This document shows, one piece after another, positions 27,288 through 36,666 of a stretch of DNA of 64,000 bases (position 1 is its first letter; each line of letters starts with the position of its first letter). A model generated the notes under the pieces. It had not been told where the DNA came from. It was given only the letters and a program-made list of their open reading frames with translations, and did no database searches. This DNA comes from Pelomonas sp. CA6. GTDB lineage: Bacteria; Pseudomonadota; Gammaproteobacteria; Burkholderiales; Burkholderiaceae_C. Position numbers and translations under genes: made by a program. The DNA lies in NCBI RefSeq assembly GCF_022549225.1, contig NZ_JAKZFD010000004.1:248001-312000 (forward strand). The letters run 5' to 3'.

Positions 27288-27755
27288 TCACCAGTCCTTG
27301 TAGTAGCTGCCATCCAGCGCGCGGCGCGTGGACAGCGAGCGCACGTCGAACACGTCGCGCCCGGGGCGCGGGTCCTCGGGCGAGCTGTCGTAGGCGCGCA
27401 GGCCCCAGCTCTGCTCTGGCGGCAGCGTGGGGTCGGCAAAGGGGTCGCGCGGCAAGCGGCGCAGGAAGTAGAGGCGGCGGCCGCTGGCCGACTTCGCGTC
27501 GGGCACGCCGTTGACCAGAACGAGCAGGTCGGGCGGATAGCCGCTGTCGTCGGGCGCCTGCAGGATCTGGCCTTCGGCGGCGGCGCGCTTGTAGGCGTCC
27601 AGCGCGCCGCGCAGGCTGCGCAGCGCCTCGCGCAGCGCGAACTCCTGCTGGCGCTGCTGCGCCAGCAGCAGCATGGGCCGCGCCGCCGCCGCGAGCACGC
27701 CGAGGATGGCCAGCACCACCAGCATCTCGATCAGCGTGAAGCCGCGCGCGCGCAT
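27288..27755 (-). CDS. Type II secretion-like pseudopilin
   Basis: This 155-residue prepilin begins MRARGFTLIEMLVVLAILGVL with the G/F cleavage site and Glu5. It continues with a helical stem (LRSLRGALDAYKRAAAEG), YPPDLLVLVNGVPD, and a tail that ends DGSYYKDW, similar to the ending of the next pseudopilin. It follows the secretin by 22 bp. The two adjacent DG-x-YxDW endings suggest these two genes arose by duplication. Confidence 0.88.
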   Translation of the reverse strand: MRARGFTLIEMLVVLAILGVLAAAARPMLLLAQQRQQEFALREALRSLRGALDAYKRAAAEGQILQAPDDSGYPPDLLVLVNGVPDAKSASGRRLYFLRRLPRDPFADPTLPPEQSWGLRAYDSSPEDPRPGRDVFDVRSLSTRRALDGSYYKDW

Positions 27756-27777
27756 GGCCTGCTCCGGTCCGCTCTGT

Positions 27778-30009
27778 TCAGCGCGGCGCCGACTTGTCGG
27801 CGTCCACCGTGACCAGGCCGCTGCCCTCGGCGCGCACCGGCGGCGACTCGCCGTTCAGGCCGCTGGCCTGCAGCGACGAGACGCCGAAGTTCAGCACCTG
27901 CCCGCTGGCCGCCGGCAGCGCGCGGAACACGAAGGCGCGCTCGCCGCGCGCGCCCAGCTCCACCGGCAGGCGGCCCGGCACCAGGCCCGGGATGGCCTGC
28001 GCCGGCTGCACGCGGTTGGGGTCGTACTCCAGCTCGCCCTTCACGCCATGCGGGCTGTCCTGCTTCAGCGTGACCGAGATCGTGCCCAGCGCCGCCACCT
28101 GCGGCGTGACGTCCAGCTGCACCACCACCTCGGCCGGCGCGGCCTGCTGTGGCTGCGCTTGCTGCGGCGGTGCGACCGGGCTGGGCGCGGGGCGCGGCAG
28201 CCCCGCCAGGCCGCCGGCCGAGGACAGGCCCACGCCGGCCTTCGCCTCGGGCCGGAAGCGCGCGCTGGCCGCGCCCGGCGACGCGTCGACGCCGCCCGGC
28301 GACTGCATCAGCGCGGCGTCGGGCAGGGCCAGGTTGCGCACGATGCGCGGCGTGATCAGCATCACGATCTCGGTCTTGTTGCGGTTGTCGGTCTGCACGC
28401 CGAACAGCCGCCCCACCAGCGGCAGGCCCGAGAGCCCGGGCACGCCGCTGGCGCTGCGCCGGTCCTCGTCGTTGATCAGGCCGGCCAGGATCTGGGTCTG
28501 GCCGTCGGCCAGGCGCAGCGTCGTCGAGGTCTGGCGCGTGCCCACCTCGTAGGCCGTGGTGCCGCCGGGGCCGGTGACCTGCTTGATCAGGTTGCTGACC
28601 TCCAGGTTGACCTTGATCGCGACGTCGTTGTCGAGCTGGATGCTGGGTTCCACCTCCAGCTTCAGGCCCACGTCCAGGTAGGACACCGAGGCCGCCACCG
28701 ACGCCCCGACGCTGAAGTTGGTGGTGGTGGTGAACACCGGCACCTTCTGGCCGATCAGCACCTTGGCCTTGTCGCGGTTGCGCACGCGGATCTTGGGGTT
28801 GGCGAGCAGATTGGTGTTGCCCGAGCTGCCCTTGATGGTGGCCACCACCGCGGGGTTGGCCACGCTGTAGCGGAAGTTGTGGCGCTGCCCGAGCGGCACC
28901 TGACCGGTCGGAACCTGGCCGCTGTCGCTGATCAGCCCGTACTGCACCGTCTCGGGCCATTGCAGGCCCAGCTGGTCCAGCCGGTCGGAGGCCAGCTCCA
29001 TCACCTCCACCTCCAGCATCACCTCCGGTTCGGGCAGGTCCACCGACGCGACCAGCCGGTCCACCAGGCGCAGCACCTCGGGCGTGTCGCGCACCACCAG
29101 CAGGTTGAGCCGCTCGTCGATGTGGATGTCGCGCACCTTGGCGATGGTGCGCAGCAGGGCCTGCACCTGCTTCACGTCGGCATTGGTCAGGTAGAGGGTG
29201 CGGGTGACCAGCTCCTGGTGCTCGCGCTGCTTGGCCTGGGTGGCCGGATAGATCAGCACCGAGCTGTCGTTGAGCAGCTTGCGCTCCAGCTGCTGGGTCG
29301 ACAGGATCACCCGCATCGCCTCGTCCAGCGTCACCTGGCGCAGGAAGACGGTGATGCGCTGGTCGCCGCGCACGTCCTTGTCGAACACGAAGTTGATGTT
29401 GGAGGCGCGCGCCAGCGCCTCGAAGACCTGGCGCAGCGGCGCCTCGCGGAACTCCAGCGTGACCGGCTTCTGGAAGGCCGGCGCCAGCTCGCCCGTCGCG
29501 TACTCTAGCGGCCGGGCCTGCGCGATCTGGCTCAGCAGCAGCTGCACGGCGGGGTTCTGCGGCGACTCGGCCAGCAGCTCGCGCGCCAGCTTCTCGGCGC
29601 GGTCCAGCCGCCCTTCCTTGAGCAGCGCGCGTGCGCTCTTGAGCTGAGCCTCCTGGCGCGGGCCGCGCTCCACCTCGGCGGCATACCAGGCCAGGCGCGG
29701 GTGATGCGGGTCGATCTCGCGCAGCTGCTGCAGCGATTCGAGCGCCGCGTCCCAGCGCGCGGCGCCGCGCTGCGTCTCCAGCTGCAGCAGCAGGCGCTGC
29801 ACGCGCTGCTCGCGCAGGCGGCGCGCGGCGGCGCCCAGCTCGGCGTTGCGCGGCGCTTCCTTGAGCGCCTGCTGCAGCACCTCGTCGGCCTGCTGCCACT
29901 GGTTGGCGCGCTGCAGCTCCTCCGACTGGCGCAGCGCCGGATGGGCGCAGGACTGCAGCAGCGCGCAGGCCGCCAGCAGCAGGAGGGTCAGGTGTTGCGT
30001 CGGCTTCAT
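27778..30009 (-). CDS. gspD: Secretin (GspD/PilQ-type) with C-terminal cohesin-like domain
   Basis: This 743-residue outer-membrane secretin has a lipoprotein signal (LTLLLLAACALLQSC), TPR-like helical repeats (about 25-170), a secretin/TonB short N-domain, N1 repeats, and the secretin core. The core has VPVFTTTTNFSVGASVAASV near residue 424 and GLINDEDRRSASGVPGLS near residue 510. After the core a Pro/Gln linker leads to a cohesin-like domain (VVVQLDVTPQVAALG ... VNFGV-type strands, about 650-735). Members with this layout occur in MSHA-like and PulD-like systems of Burkholderiales. Its start overlaps the upstream gene stop (TGATG). Confidence 0.9.
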   Translation of the reverse strand: MKPTQHLTLLLLAACALLQSCAHPALRQSEELQRANQWQQADEVLQQALKEAPRNAELGAAARRLREQRVQRLLLQLETQRGAARWDAALESLQQLREIDPHHPRLAWYAAEVERGPRQEAQLKSARALLKEGRLDRAEKLARELLAESPQNPAVQLLLSQIAQARPLEYATGELAPAFQKPVTLEFREAPLRQVFEALARASNINFVFDKDVRGDQRITVFLRQVTLDEAMRVILSTQQLERKLLNDSSVLIYPATQAKQREHQELVTRTLYLTNADVKQVQALLRTIAKVRDIHIDERLNLLVVRDTPEVLRLVDRLVASVDLPEPEVMLEVEVMELASDRLDQLGLQWPETVQYGLISDSGQVPTGQVPLGQRHNFRYSVANPAVVATIKGSSGNTNLLANPKIRVRNRDKAKVLIGQKVPVFTTTTNFSVGASVAASVSYLDVGLKLEVEPSIQLDNDVAIKVNLEVSNLIKQVTGPGGTTAYEVGTRQTSTTLRLADGQTQILAGLINDEDRRSASGVPGLSGLPLVGRLFGVQTDNRNKTEIVMLITPRIVRNLALPDAALMQSPGGVDASPGAASARFRPEAKAGVGLSSAGGLAGLPRPAPSPVAPPQQAQPQQAAPAEVVVQLDVTPQVAALGTISVTLKQDSPHGVKGELEYDPNRVQPAQAIPGLVPGRLPVELGARGERAFVFRALPAASGQVLNFGVSSLQASGLNGESPPVRAEGSGLVTVDADKSAPR

Positions 30010-30572
30010 CAGGGCAGGGGTCGGAAGGCGATGGATTGGGGCAGCTGGGCCGGCAGCCAGACGAGCTGGACGCCGGAGGGCTGCACGGACTGCACGCGCC
30101 ACTGGCCGTCCAGCACCTCGCCCTCGCGGGCGGCCACGGTGCGGCTGGGGCCGGCCAGCAGGGCGACGGGCTTGCCGCCTTCGTCCAGCCGGCCTATCAG
30201 CTGATACGGAAAGGGCGGCGCCACCGGCGGCGGCGGGGCCATGGGGGCCGCGACGGGAGCCGGGGGCGGCGGCGGTGGCGGTGGCGGCATCCACGCGGCC
30301 AGCGCGGAGGCCGCCGGTTCGGGCCAGGGCGCGCGCGCCGACCCGGAAGCCGCCGCGGAGGCGGCCGAAGCGGCGGCCACGGGCGGCGGCGCCACGGGCG
30401 GCGGCGCCACGGGCACGGCGGCCTCGGCCGGGCGCGGCGCGCCGCCGCGCTGCGCCGTCGCCACCGGCTCGGGCGCGGTGTCCAGCGTCGCGGCCCACCA
30501 GGTGGCGGCCAGCGTCGCGCCCAGGGCCAGGCCCAGCGCGGCGCGCGAACGCGGGCGGTCGCGGCGGCTCAT
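30009..30572 (-). CDS. GspC/PilP-like Pro-rich inner-membrane component
   Basis: This 187-residue protein has a basic start, one membrane helix (AALGLALGATLAATWWAATL) and a long Ala/Pro linker with runs of nine and more prolines. A small C-terminal domain follows (YQLIGRLDEGGKPVALL ... VAAREGEVLDGQWRVQSV). That domain resembles the HR region of GspC or PilP, which links the inner-membrane platform to the secretin. The gene lies directly before gspD, as gspC does in T2SS operons. The sequence is poorly conserved, so the name is by position and fold. Confidence 0.75.
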   Translation of the reverse strand: MSRRDRPRSRAALGLALGATLAATWWAATLDTAPEPVATAQRGGAPRPAEAAVPVAPPPVAPPPVAAASAASAAASGSARAPWPEPAASALAAWMPPPPPPPPPAPVAAPMAPPPPVAPPFPYQLIGRLDEGGKPVALLAGPSRTVAAREGEVLDGQWRVQSVQPSGVQLVWLPAQLPQSIAFRPLP

Positions 30573-31147
30573 CGCGCCACCTCCGCGGCGGGCAGGCGGC
30601 TGTACAGCGACCACACCAGCTCGGCCTCCAGCTCGGCGTCCTGGTCGGAGGCGCGGCGCAGCTTGAGGCTGTCCAGGCTCAAGCCCTCGTCCTGCGCCAG
30701 CGCGGCGCCGACATAGGCGCGCAGCTGCGCATAGCTGCCGCGCAGCGGCATGGTCACGCGCAGGCGCTCCAGGCCGGCCTCGCTGTCGCGGCTGAGGCGG
30801 TGCTCGGTGCGCACGCCGTTCAGGCCCTGGCGCAGTCCCAGCTCCAGCAGGTCGGCCAGGCGACCCTGGCGCAGCCCGGACTCGGGCAGGCCGGCGCGCC
30901 AGCGCGCGTTGTCCAGCGGCGCCGCCGTGCCCGCGACGGGCTGCGGCCGCTGGCGCAGCGTCTGCAGCTCCTGGCGCAAGACCTGTTCCTGCGCCGCCCA
31001 GCGCGGCTGCAGGCCCAGCGCCAGCACGGCCGCGGCCAGCAGCAGTGGCAGGGCCAGCAGCGACAGCCCGTGGCGGCGCCACCAGGCCGGGTCGCGCAAC
31101 GCCGCGCGCGCGGCGGCCAGGCGCAGGCGCAGCACCGCGGCGCTCAT
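30569..31147 (-). CDS. GspM/PilO-like assembly platform protein
   Basis: This 192-residue protein has an N-terminal amphipathic part and one membrane helix (GLSLLALPLLLAAAVLALGL). A short coiled coil (EQVLRQELQTLRQ) follows, then a ferredoxin-like periplasmic domain. This is the architecture of GspM/PilO. It overlaps both neighbours by four bases. It would form the inner-membrane platform with the GspL/PilN-like protein encoded just upstream. Confidence 0.78.
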   Translation of the reverse strand: MSAAVLRLRLAAARAALRDPAWWRRHGLSLLALPLLLAAAVLALGLQPRWAAQEQVLRQELQTLRQRPQPVAGTAAPLDNARWRAGLPESGLRQGRLADLLELGLRQGLNGVRTEHRLSRDSEAGLERLRVTMPLRGSYAQLRAYVGAALAQDEGLSLDSLKLRRASDQDAELEAELVWSLYSRLPAAEVAR

Positions 31148-32493
31148 CGTGCCGCTCCCGCCGCCAGCGGCGCGCCCTGCACGCGCGCCTGGATCTCGAA
31201 GCGTGGCCGCGGCCCCTGCGCCGGCTCGCCCTGCTGCAGCCGCGCCAGCACCACATCGCGCCAGCCGGCGCGCGCCGCGAGCCGGTCGGCCAGCTGCAGG
31301 GCCTGGCCGCGGTCGGCGGCGACGCCCTCCAGGCGCAGCTCGGGCCGGCCCGCCGCGTGGTCCAGCGCCAGCCAGGCGAGCTGGGCCTGGTCGGCGCCGC
31401 TGTGTTCGATGTCGCTGAGCACGCGGCCCCAGGGGTGTTCCAGCGCCGCGCGGGCCTGGGCCACGCCGGCCGCGCCGGGTTCGGGCCGCGCCGTCTTGCG
31501 GGCCGCCGCCGGCGCCGCGGCACCGGCGCGCGCTCGCAGCGTCTGGGCCTGGGCCTGCAGCGCGTCCAGCCGCTGGTGCTGCTGCCAGGCCTCCCAGCCA
31601 GCCACGCCCAGCACCGCCAGCGCGGTCGCGGCCAGCGCCAGCGACAGCGGGCTGGGCCGCTGCGGGCGCTCGATGAAATCCGGCGCGGGCAGGGCTTCAC
31701 CGGCCGACGCGGCGAACCACTCCAGGCGCGGCGCCACGCCGTCCAGCGGCTCGGGCTGGCGCAGCCCGGGGCGCGCCAGCGCGCGCGGCCGGTCCAACCC
31801 GTAGCCCATCAGCAGCACCGGCAGCGCGGGCTGTGCCTGGGTCAGCGCGGCCAGCGCCTCGTCCAGCGCCTCGACGCTGGGCGCGCGCAGCCGCTGGTGG
31901 CGCAGCTGCTCGCAGCGCCCGCCGCGCCATTGCAGCCAGCTGAGGCTGGCCTGGCCGCCATCGGCCTCCACCCAGGCCAGCGCCGCCTGCGGGGCGGACC
32001 ACCAGTCCGGCTCGCGCGCCACCAGCCCGGGCAGCAGCGCGGCCCAGGCCGGGCGCAGCGAGCGCAGACGCACGCCGCGCGCCTGCAGCGCCTGCTGCAG
32101 CGCGGGCCAGTCGGCGCTGCCCAGCGCGCTGGCGCCGGCCTGCGGCCGTTCGCCGCCGCCCTGGCGCCAGGCCGCCAGCGGCCAACGCGTGGCGGCCGCT
32201 CCCCAGTAGTGGGCGAACTGCTGGCGGGCGTAGCCCTGCACCGCGGCGCGGTCGGCCAGCGGCAGACCCGGCTCCACCAGCAGGTGGTGCAGCATCAGCT
32301 CGGAGACCACACCGTCCACCGAGGCCTGCGCATGCTGCGCGGCCCAGTCCGCCGCGGGCTGTGGGCGGGCGGGCGGCGCGCCGCTGGCGAGGCCGGCGGG
32401 CGCGATCCACAGGGTCTGCGGCCGCGCCAGCCGGCGGCGCAGCCAGCCGGCGAGCAGGCCGGCGCGCGCGCGCTCATTCGTCCAGCGTGACAC
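31144..32493 (-). CDS. GspL/PilN-like assembly platform protein
   Basis: This 449-residue protein has a cytoplasmic N-terminal half with an actin-like (PilM/GspL) character. One membrane helix lies near residue 280 (LALAATALAVLGVAGW), followed by a coiled coil and a small periplasmic domain (LRLEGVAADRGQALQLADRLAARA). It would recruit the GspE ATPase to the membrane. Its start lies 20 bp inside the end of gspE. The C-terminal domain fits PilN/GspL, and the N-terminal part is divergent. Confidence 0.78.
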   Translation of the reverse strand: MSRWTNERARAGLLAGWLRRRLARPQTLWIAPAGLASGAPPARPQPAADWAAQHAQASVDGVVSELMLHHLLVEPGLPLADRAAVQGYARQQFAHYWGAAATRWPLAAWRQGGGERPQAGASALGSADWPALQQALQARGVRLRSLRPAWAALLPGLVAREPDWWSAPQAALAWVEADGGQASLSWLQWRGGRCEQLRHQRLRAPSVEALDEALAALTQAQPALPVLLMGYGLDRPRALARPGLRQPEPLDGVAPRLEWFAASAGEALPAPDFIERPQRPSPLSLALAATALAVLGVAGWEAWQQHQRLDALQAQAQTLRARAGAAAPAAARKTARPEPGAAGVAQARAALEHPWGRVLSDIEHSGADQAQLAWLALDHAAGRPELRLEGVAADRGQALQLADRLAARAGWRDVVLARLQQGEPAQGPRPRFEIQARVQGAPLAAGAAR

Positions 32494-34018
32494 GTTCCAG
32501 TTCCTCGAAGGTGGTTTCGCCGCGGCAGACGGCGCCCAGAGCCATCGCGCGCAGCGGCTTCATGCCGCGGGCGCGCGCGGCCTCCTTGATCTGCGACATC
32601 GGCGCGCGCGCGGCAATCAGGTCGCGCAGCCCGTCGTCCAGGCGCAGCAGCTCGGCCACCGCGCGCCGCCCCTTGTAGCCGGAGCCGCGGCAATGGCCGC
32701 AGCCCTCGCCCTTCAGGAAGCTGCCGTCGCCGGCCTTGAGCCCGTGGCGCGCGAGCAGCCCGGCATCGGGCTCGAAGGGCCGGGCGCAGTGGCGGCAGCT
32801 CAGGCGCAGCAGGCGCTGCGCCAGCACCGCGTTGAGCGCCGAGACCACGTTGTACAGGTCCAGGCCCATGTGCATGAAGCGCCCGATCACGTCGAAGGCG
32901 TTGTTGGCATGGACGGTGGAGAAGACCAGGTGGCCGGTCAGCGCGGCCTGCACCGCGATCTGCGCGGTCTCGGCGTCGCGGATCTCGCCCACCATCACGC
33001 GGTCCGGGTCGTGGCGCAGGATGGAGCGCAGCCCGCGCGAGAAGGTCAGCCCCTTCTTTTCGTTGACCGGGATCTGCACGACGCCGGCGAGCTGGTATTC
33101 CACCGGGTCCTCGATGGTGATGATCTTGTCCTGGCCGCTGTGGATCTCGGTCAGCGTCGCGTACAGCGTGGTGGTCTTGCCCGAGCCGGTGGGCCCGGTG
33201 ACCAACAGCATGCCGTGCGGCGCGCGCGCCTGCTGGCGGATCGCGGCGCGCTCCTCGGCGTCGAAGCCCAGCGCGTCCAGCGTCAGCGCGCCCTGCTCGT
33301 GTTCGATGCGCGCGCGGTCCAGCACGCGGATCACCGCGTCCTCGCCGAACACGCTGGGCATGATGGAGAGGCGGAAGTCGATCTCGCGGCCCTGCTGGCG
33401 CAGCTTGAAGCGGCCGTCCTGCGGCAGGCGGCGCTCGCCGATGTCCAGCTCGGCCATCACCTTGAGCCGCGACACCAGCTGCTCGGCGACGGCCTGGCCC
33501 TCGACTTCGCGGATCAGGCTCATCACGCCGTCGATGCGGAAGCGGATCACCGCGCCGCGCGCGGTGCATTCGATGTGCACGTCCGACGCGCCGTCCTGCA
33601 GCGCGTCGTACAGCGTCGCGTTGAGCAGGCGCACCACCGGGCTGGCCGATTCCGACAGGCGCAGCGCGGACAGCTCCTCGGTCTGCGCGCCGTCGGCGGC
33701 GGCCGGGGCCGGGCCTTCGTCGACATCGGCCAGCGCGCGAAAGCCCGCCTCGCCGGTGCCCAGCCAGTGCTCCACCGCCGCCGCGTCGCAGCGCAGCCAT
33801 TGCAGCGGCTGCTGCAGCCGCGCCTCGGCGCTCTGCAGCAGCAGCCAGTCCGGATCGCGGTCGGCGAGCAGGCGCGCGCCGCCCTGCGCGTCCACCGCCA
33901 GCACGGCGCGCCAGCGCTGCGCCTGGGCCTGCGGCCAGCGCTCGAAGTCCAGGTGCCAGGGCCCCTGCTCGGCCGGCAGCCAGTGCGCCAGCGTGTGGGC
34001 GGCGGCGGTCGTCGTCAT
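32474..34018 (-). CDS. gspE: Type II secretion ATPase GspE
   Basis: This 514-residue hexameric secretion ATPase has Walker A GPTGSGKTTTLYATL near residue 270, the Asp box (TIEDPVEYQL), Walker B with DRVMVGEIRDAETA, and the His box (GHLVFSTVHAN). It also has a tetracysteine zinc site (CRHCARPF ... CGHCRGSGYKGR), as in GspE/PilB. It powers pseudopilus growth. The start is the ATG at 34018, overlapping the gspF stop (ATGA). The N-terminal domain is short and divergent. Confidence 0.94.
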   Translation of the reverse strand: MTTTAAAHTLAHWLPAEQGPWHLDFERWPQAQAQRWRAVLAVDAQGGARLLADRDPDWLLLQSAEARLQQPLQWLRCDAAAVEHWLGTGEAGFRALADVDEGPAPAAADGAQTEELSALRLSESASPVVRLLNATLYDALQDGASDVHIECTARGAVIRFRIDGVMSLIREVEGQAVAEQLVSRLKVMAELDIGERRLPQDGRFKLRQQGREIDFRLSIMPSVFGEDAVIRVLDRARIEHEQGALTLDALGFDAEERAAIRQQARAPHGMLLVTGPTGSGKTTTLYATLTEIHSGQDKIITIEDPVEYQLAGVVQIPVNEKKGLTFSRGLRSILRHDPDRVMVGEIRDAETAQIAVQAALTGHLVFSTVHANNAFDVIGRFMHMGLDLYNVVSALNAVLAQRLLRLSCRHCARPFEPDAGLLARHGLKAGDGSFLKGEGCGHCRGSGYKGRRAVAELLRLDDGLRDLIAARAPMSQIKEAARARGMKPLRAMALGAVCRGETTFEELERVTLDE

Positions 34019-35205
34019 TGCACCTGCTCCACCAGCTGGAAGATGGGCAGGTACATCAGCACGATGATGCCGCCGATCAGCACGCCCATGATGAGCATCA
34101 GCGCGGGGTTGACCGCGCGCGTCAGCAGTTCGGTGAGGCGCACGACCTCCTCGTCGTGGAAGGCCGCGGCGCGCTCCAGCATCTGCGCCAGCTCGCCGCT
34201 GCGCTCGCCCACGCGCACCATGCGCCGCGCCACCGGGGTGGCCAGGTCCTGGGCCTCCAGCGCCTCCGACAGGCGCTCGCCGCGCGCCACCGCCTCGGCC
34301 GCCTCGCCGACCGCGGCGCGCCACGGCGCGGCGACCACGTCACGCGCGATGCGCAGCGCGCTCAGGCCAGGCACGCCGGCGGCCAGCAGCATGGCCAGGC
34401 TGCGGTAGAGCCGCGCCAGCGCCAGCACGCGCAGCCGCGGGCCCAGCACCGGCAGGGTCCACAGCGCGGCCTGGGCGCGCTCGCGCAGGCGCGGGTGGCG
34501 CCAGGCCGCAACCCCGGCCGCGACCAGCGCCGCGACCCCGCCCAGCACCAGCCCCGGATGCGCGCCGGCCTGCTGGCCAAAGAGGATCAGCGCGCGCGAG
34601 GCCCAGGGCAGCTCGGCATTGCCGGCCTCCAGGATGCCGGCGAAGCGCGGCAGCACATACAGCAGCAGAAAGAGGATCACCCCCGAGCCGACCAGCAGCA
34701 GCATGGCCGGATAGACGCAGGCGGCGATCAGCTGCGAGCGCAGCTTGTCCACCCAGGCCAGGTAGCGCGCGTGCTGGGCCAGCGCGGTGGCGAGCTGGCC
34801 GCTGCGTTCGTTGGCGGCGACGATGGCGCAGACCAGCTCGTCGAAGGTCTGCGGCTGCTGGCGCAGCGCGGCCGACAGCGGCTGGCCCTGGCGCACCGCG
34901 TCCAGCACCGCGTCCAGCGCCTGGCGCACCGGCTCGCTGGACTCCTTCTCGCGCAGCGTGCTGAGCGCCTCCAGCAGCGTGATGCCGGCGTCCAGCAGCA
35001 CCGACAACTCCTGGCTGAACAGCTGCAGCGGAAAGCGGCGCGCCCCCGGCCGCGCGGGCGCCTCGGCGTCCAGCTCGCGCGCGTCCAGCACATGCTGGGG
35101 CGGCACGCCCAGCTGCGCGGCGATGGCCTGGCGGTCCGGCGCGGCGACGCGCTGCTGCGTCACGCCCTGCTCGGGGCGGTAGATGCGGGCGAGATACTGC
35201 GGCAT
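34015..35205 (-). CDS. gspF: Type II secretion inner-membrane platform protein GspF
   Basis: This protein has about 396 residues and the two tandem GspF domains (FSQELSVLLDAGITLLEAL near residue 65 and LARLYRSLAMLLAAGVPGLSAL near residue 270). Three membrane segments include AMLLLVGSGVILFLLLYVLP and LMLIMGVLIGGIIVLMYLPIF. ATG 35205 (MPQYLARIYRPEQ) is preferred because the family starts here. A GTG at 35235 that overlaps the gspG stop is an alternative. It sits between gspG and gspE in one operon. Confidence 0.93.
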   Translation of the reverse strand: MPQYLARIYRPEQGVTQQRVAAPDRQAIAAQLGVPPQHVLDARELDAEAPARPGARRFPLQLFSQELSVLLDAGITLLEALSTLREKESSEPVRQALDAVLDAVRQGQPLSAALRQQPQTFDELVCAIVAANERSGQLATALAQHARYLAWVDKLRSQLIAACVYPAMLLLVGSGVILFLLLYVLPRFAGILEAGNAELPWASRALILFGQQAGAHPGLVLGGVAALVAAGVAAWRHPRLRERAQAALWTLPVLGPRLRVLALARLYRSLAMLLAAGVPGLSALRIARDVVAAPWRAAVGEAAEAVARGERLSEALEAQDLATPVARRMVRVGERSGELAQMLERAAAFHDEEVVRLTELLTRAVNPALMLIMGVLIGGIIVLMYLPIFQLVEQVQ

Positions 35206-35231
35206 CGCGGCGGACCCATGCGAAGCCGGGC

Positions 35232-35660
35232 TCACCAGCTGTTCAGGTCGGCGTCCTCGCCCTCGCCGCCGGGGCGGCCGTCGCGGCCCAGCGAGGACAG
35301 GTCGTAATCGCCATGCTCGCCCGGCGCGCGATACACGTAGTCGTTGTGCCAGGGGTCCTTGGGGACCGCCTTGCTGAGATAGGGGCCGGACCAGCGCGGC
35401 TCGTCGGCGGGCCGCGCGGTCAGCGCGGCCAGGCCCTGCTCGGTGCTGGGATAGCGGCCGGTGTCGATGCGGTACTGGTCCAGCGCCTTCTGCAGCGCGT
35501 CGATCTGCGCGCGCGCCGCCTTGACCTCGGACTTGCCGATCTGGCCGAAGAAGCGCGGACCCACATAGCCGGCCAGCAACCCGATGATGACCATCACCAC
35601 CAGCAGCTCCAGCAGCGTGAAGCCCTGCGGCCGCCTCGTCTTCAGTTCGCGCAACACCAT
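35232..35660 (-). CDS. gspG: Major pseudopilin GspG
   Basis: This 142-residue major pseudopilin has the cleavage motif QGFTLLELLVVMVIIGLLAG and the GspG signature GRYPSTEQGLAALTARP. WSGPYLSKAVPKDPWHNDYVYR follows, and the C-terminal calcium-binding loop ends GEDADLNSW. It is the first gene of the secretion operon, so a promoter should lie just upstream (35661-35783). The ATG at 35660 is chosen because the in-frame codons before it are not a leader peptide. Confidence 0.95.
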   Translation of the reverse strand: MVLRELKTRRPQGFTLLELLVVMVIIGLLAGYVGPRFFGQIGKSEVKAARAQIDALQKALDQYRIDTGRYPSTEQGLAALTARPADEPRWSGPYLSKAVPKDPWHNDYVYRAPGEHGDYDLSSLGRDGRPGGEGEDADLNSW

Positions 35661-35783
35661 GGAGACCCAGTCAGATGAAAAACAAACGGCCGGCAAAGCC
35701 GGACCGCCGATCGGACTATTCCATGCTCCTTCGTGACGGTTCAAGCATGAAAGCGTGACACCCCCGCAGCCGGGGGATGTCCG

Positions 35784-36242
35784 TCACATCCAGAGGTCGT
35801 AGTCCTGCAGCGCGCGGATGCGGCGTTCGGCGCTGAGGAAACGGGCGGCCCCGGTCTCGCCGATGGCCTTGACCACGCGCGGGTGGTACTTGCGATAGAG
35901 CTTGTTCTCGGCGTCGGCCATCGCCAGGTATTCGCGCGAGAAGTACTTGGCCTGGCGCTCGGTGAGCTTGTCGCCGGCGCTGACCTTTTCGACCACCAGG
36001 CGCGTGAAGCGGGCGTGCAGCGCGTCCAGCTCCTTCTCGTAGGCGGCGTAGATCTTCACGAAGCGCTCGGTCTGGGCCTCGTCCAGCGCCAGGGACTTCA
36101 GCACCACGGACTTGCGGTCGGTGCGCACCGCGTCGCGCAGGCTCTGCGCCGTCGACGCATCGGGCACCGGCGCGGCCAGCGCGGGGATGGCGGGCAGCAG
36201 CAGGGCCAGGCTGAGGGCGGACAGGGCGGCAAACTTCTTCAT
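35784..36242 (-). CDS. Periplasmic helical protein of unknown function
   Basis: This 152-residue protein has a clear signal peptide ([18 protein letters not shown]), followed by an almost entirely helical, charged domain ([43 protein letters not shown]). The pattern resembles small periplasmic helical proteins near pilus or secretion genes, but I cannot assign a family. The start has an AGGAA site. It is directly upstream of gspG on the same strand, with 120 bp between, and may belong to the secretion locus. Confidence 0.75.
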   Translation of the reverse strand: MKKFAALSALSLALLLPAIPALAAPVPDASTAQSLRDAVRTDRKSVVLKSLALDEAQTERFVKIYAAYEKELDALHARFTRLVVEKVSAGDKLTERQAKYFSREYLAMADAENKLYRKYHPRVVKAIGETGAARFLSAERRIRALQDYDLWM

Positions 36243-36666
36243 CGTTGTTCCTCGGGTCGCGGTGCGACGGCAATTGAATGGCGCGGATTCTAGGAACAGG
36301 GAGGCCGGGTGGACAGCGTGGCGGATCCAGTGGAAACCCGGGGGCAGTGTCGTGGCGCGCTGAAAACCCCGCGCGCTCTTCGCACATCGACGATCGACGG
36401 CCAAGCACTTGAGTTGATATCTGTGCCGATTGACGGCTCCCGGCTGATTGCAGCCAAGTTGTAAAAACGCTGCGGACCTTCCCCCGTCCGGTTCCCCCGT
36501 TCGATTAACGGACAGCGCACCAACTTATGGGGGATTCAACCGCCATCGGGTGCGGCTTATCTTGCATCCAGCGAACGCATCAGCGTGCTTTTCCCCCTCG
36601 ATATCTGATCGCCAATATGGGATGAAAAGCTACCACTTCTAGTGAGCGAGACTTGAAGGAACGATC
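36243..36666. other. AT-richer intergenic region at the left edge of the Rhs island
   Basis: This 424-bp stretch has no convincing gene. Base composition changes here from the strongly GC-rich core to much more balanced sequence that continues into the YD-repeat gene. It must hold the promoter of the Rhs operon on the plus strand and that of the helical protein on the minus strand. I could not fix either. No integrase, tRNA or direct-repeat edge was seen. Confidence 0.5.

Noticed and set aside
35688-35702. Small hairpin with a T-rich run upstream of gspG considered as a terminator
   Set aside because: The stem is only five pairs and it lies about 28 bp before the gspG start, where it would leave no room for a promoter.
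36430-36464. TTGACG followed by TTGTAAA considered as a sigma-70 promoter of the Rhs operon
   Set aside because: The spacing between the two is about 24 bases, too long for a normal promoter.
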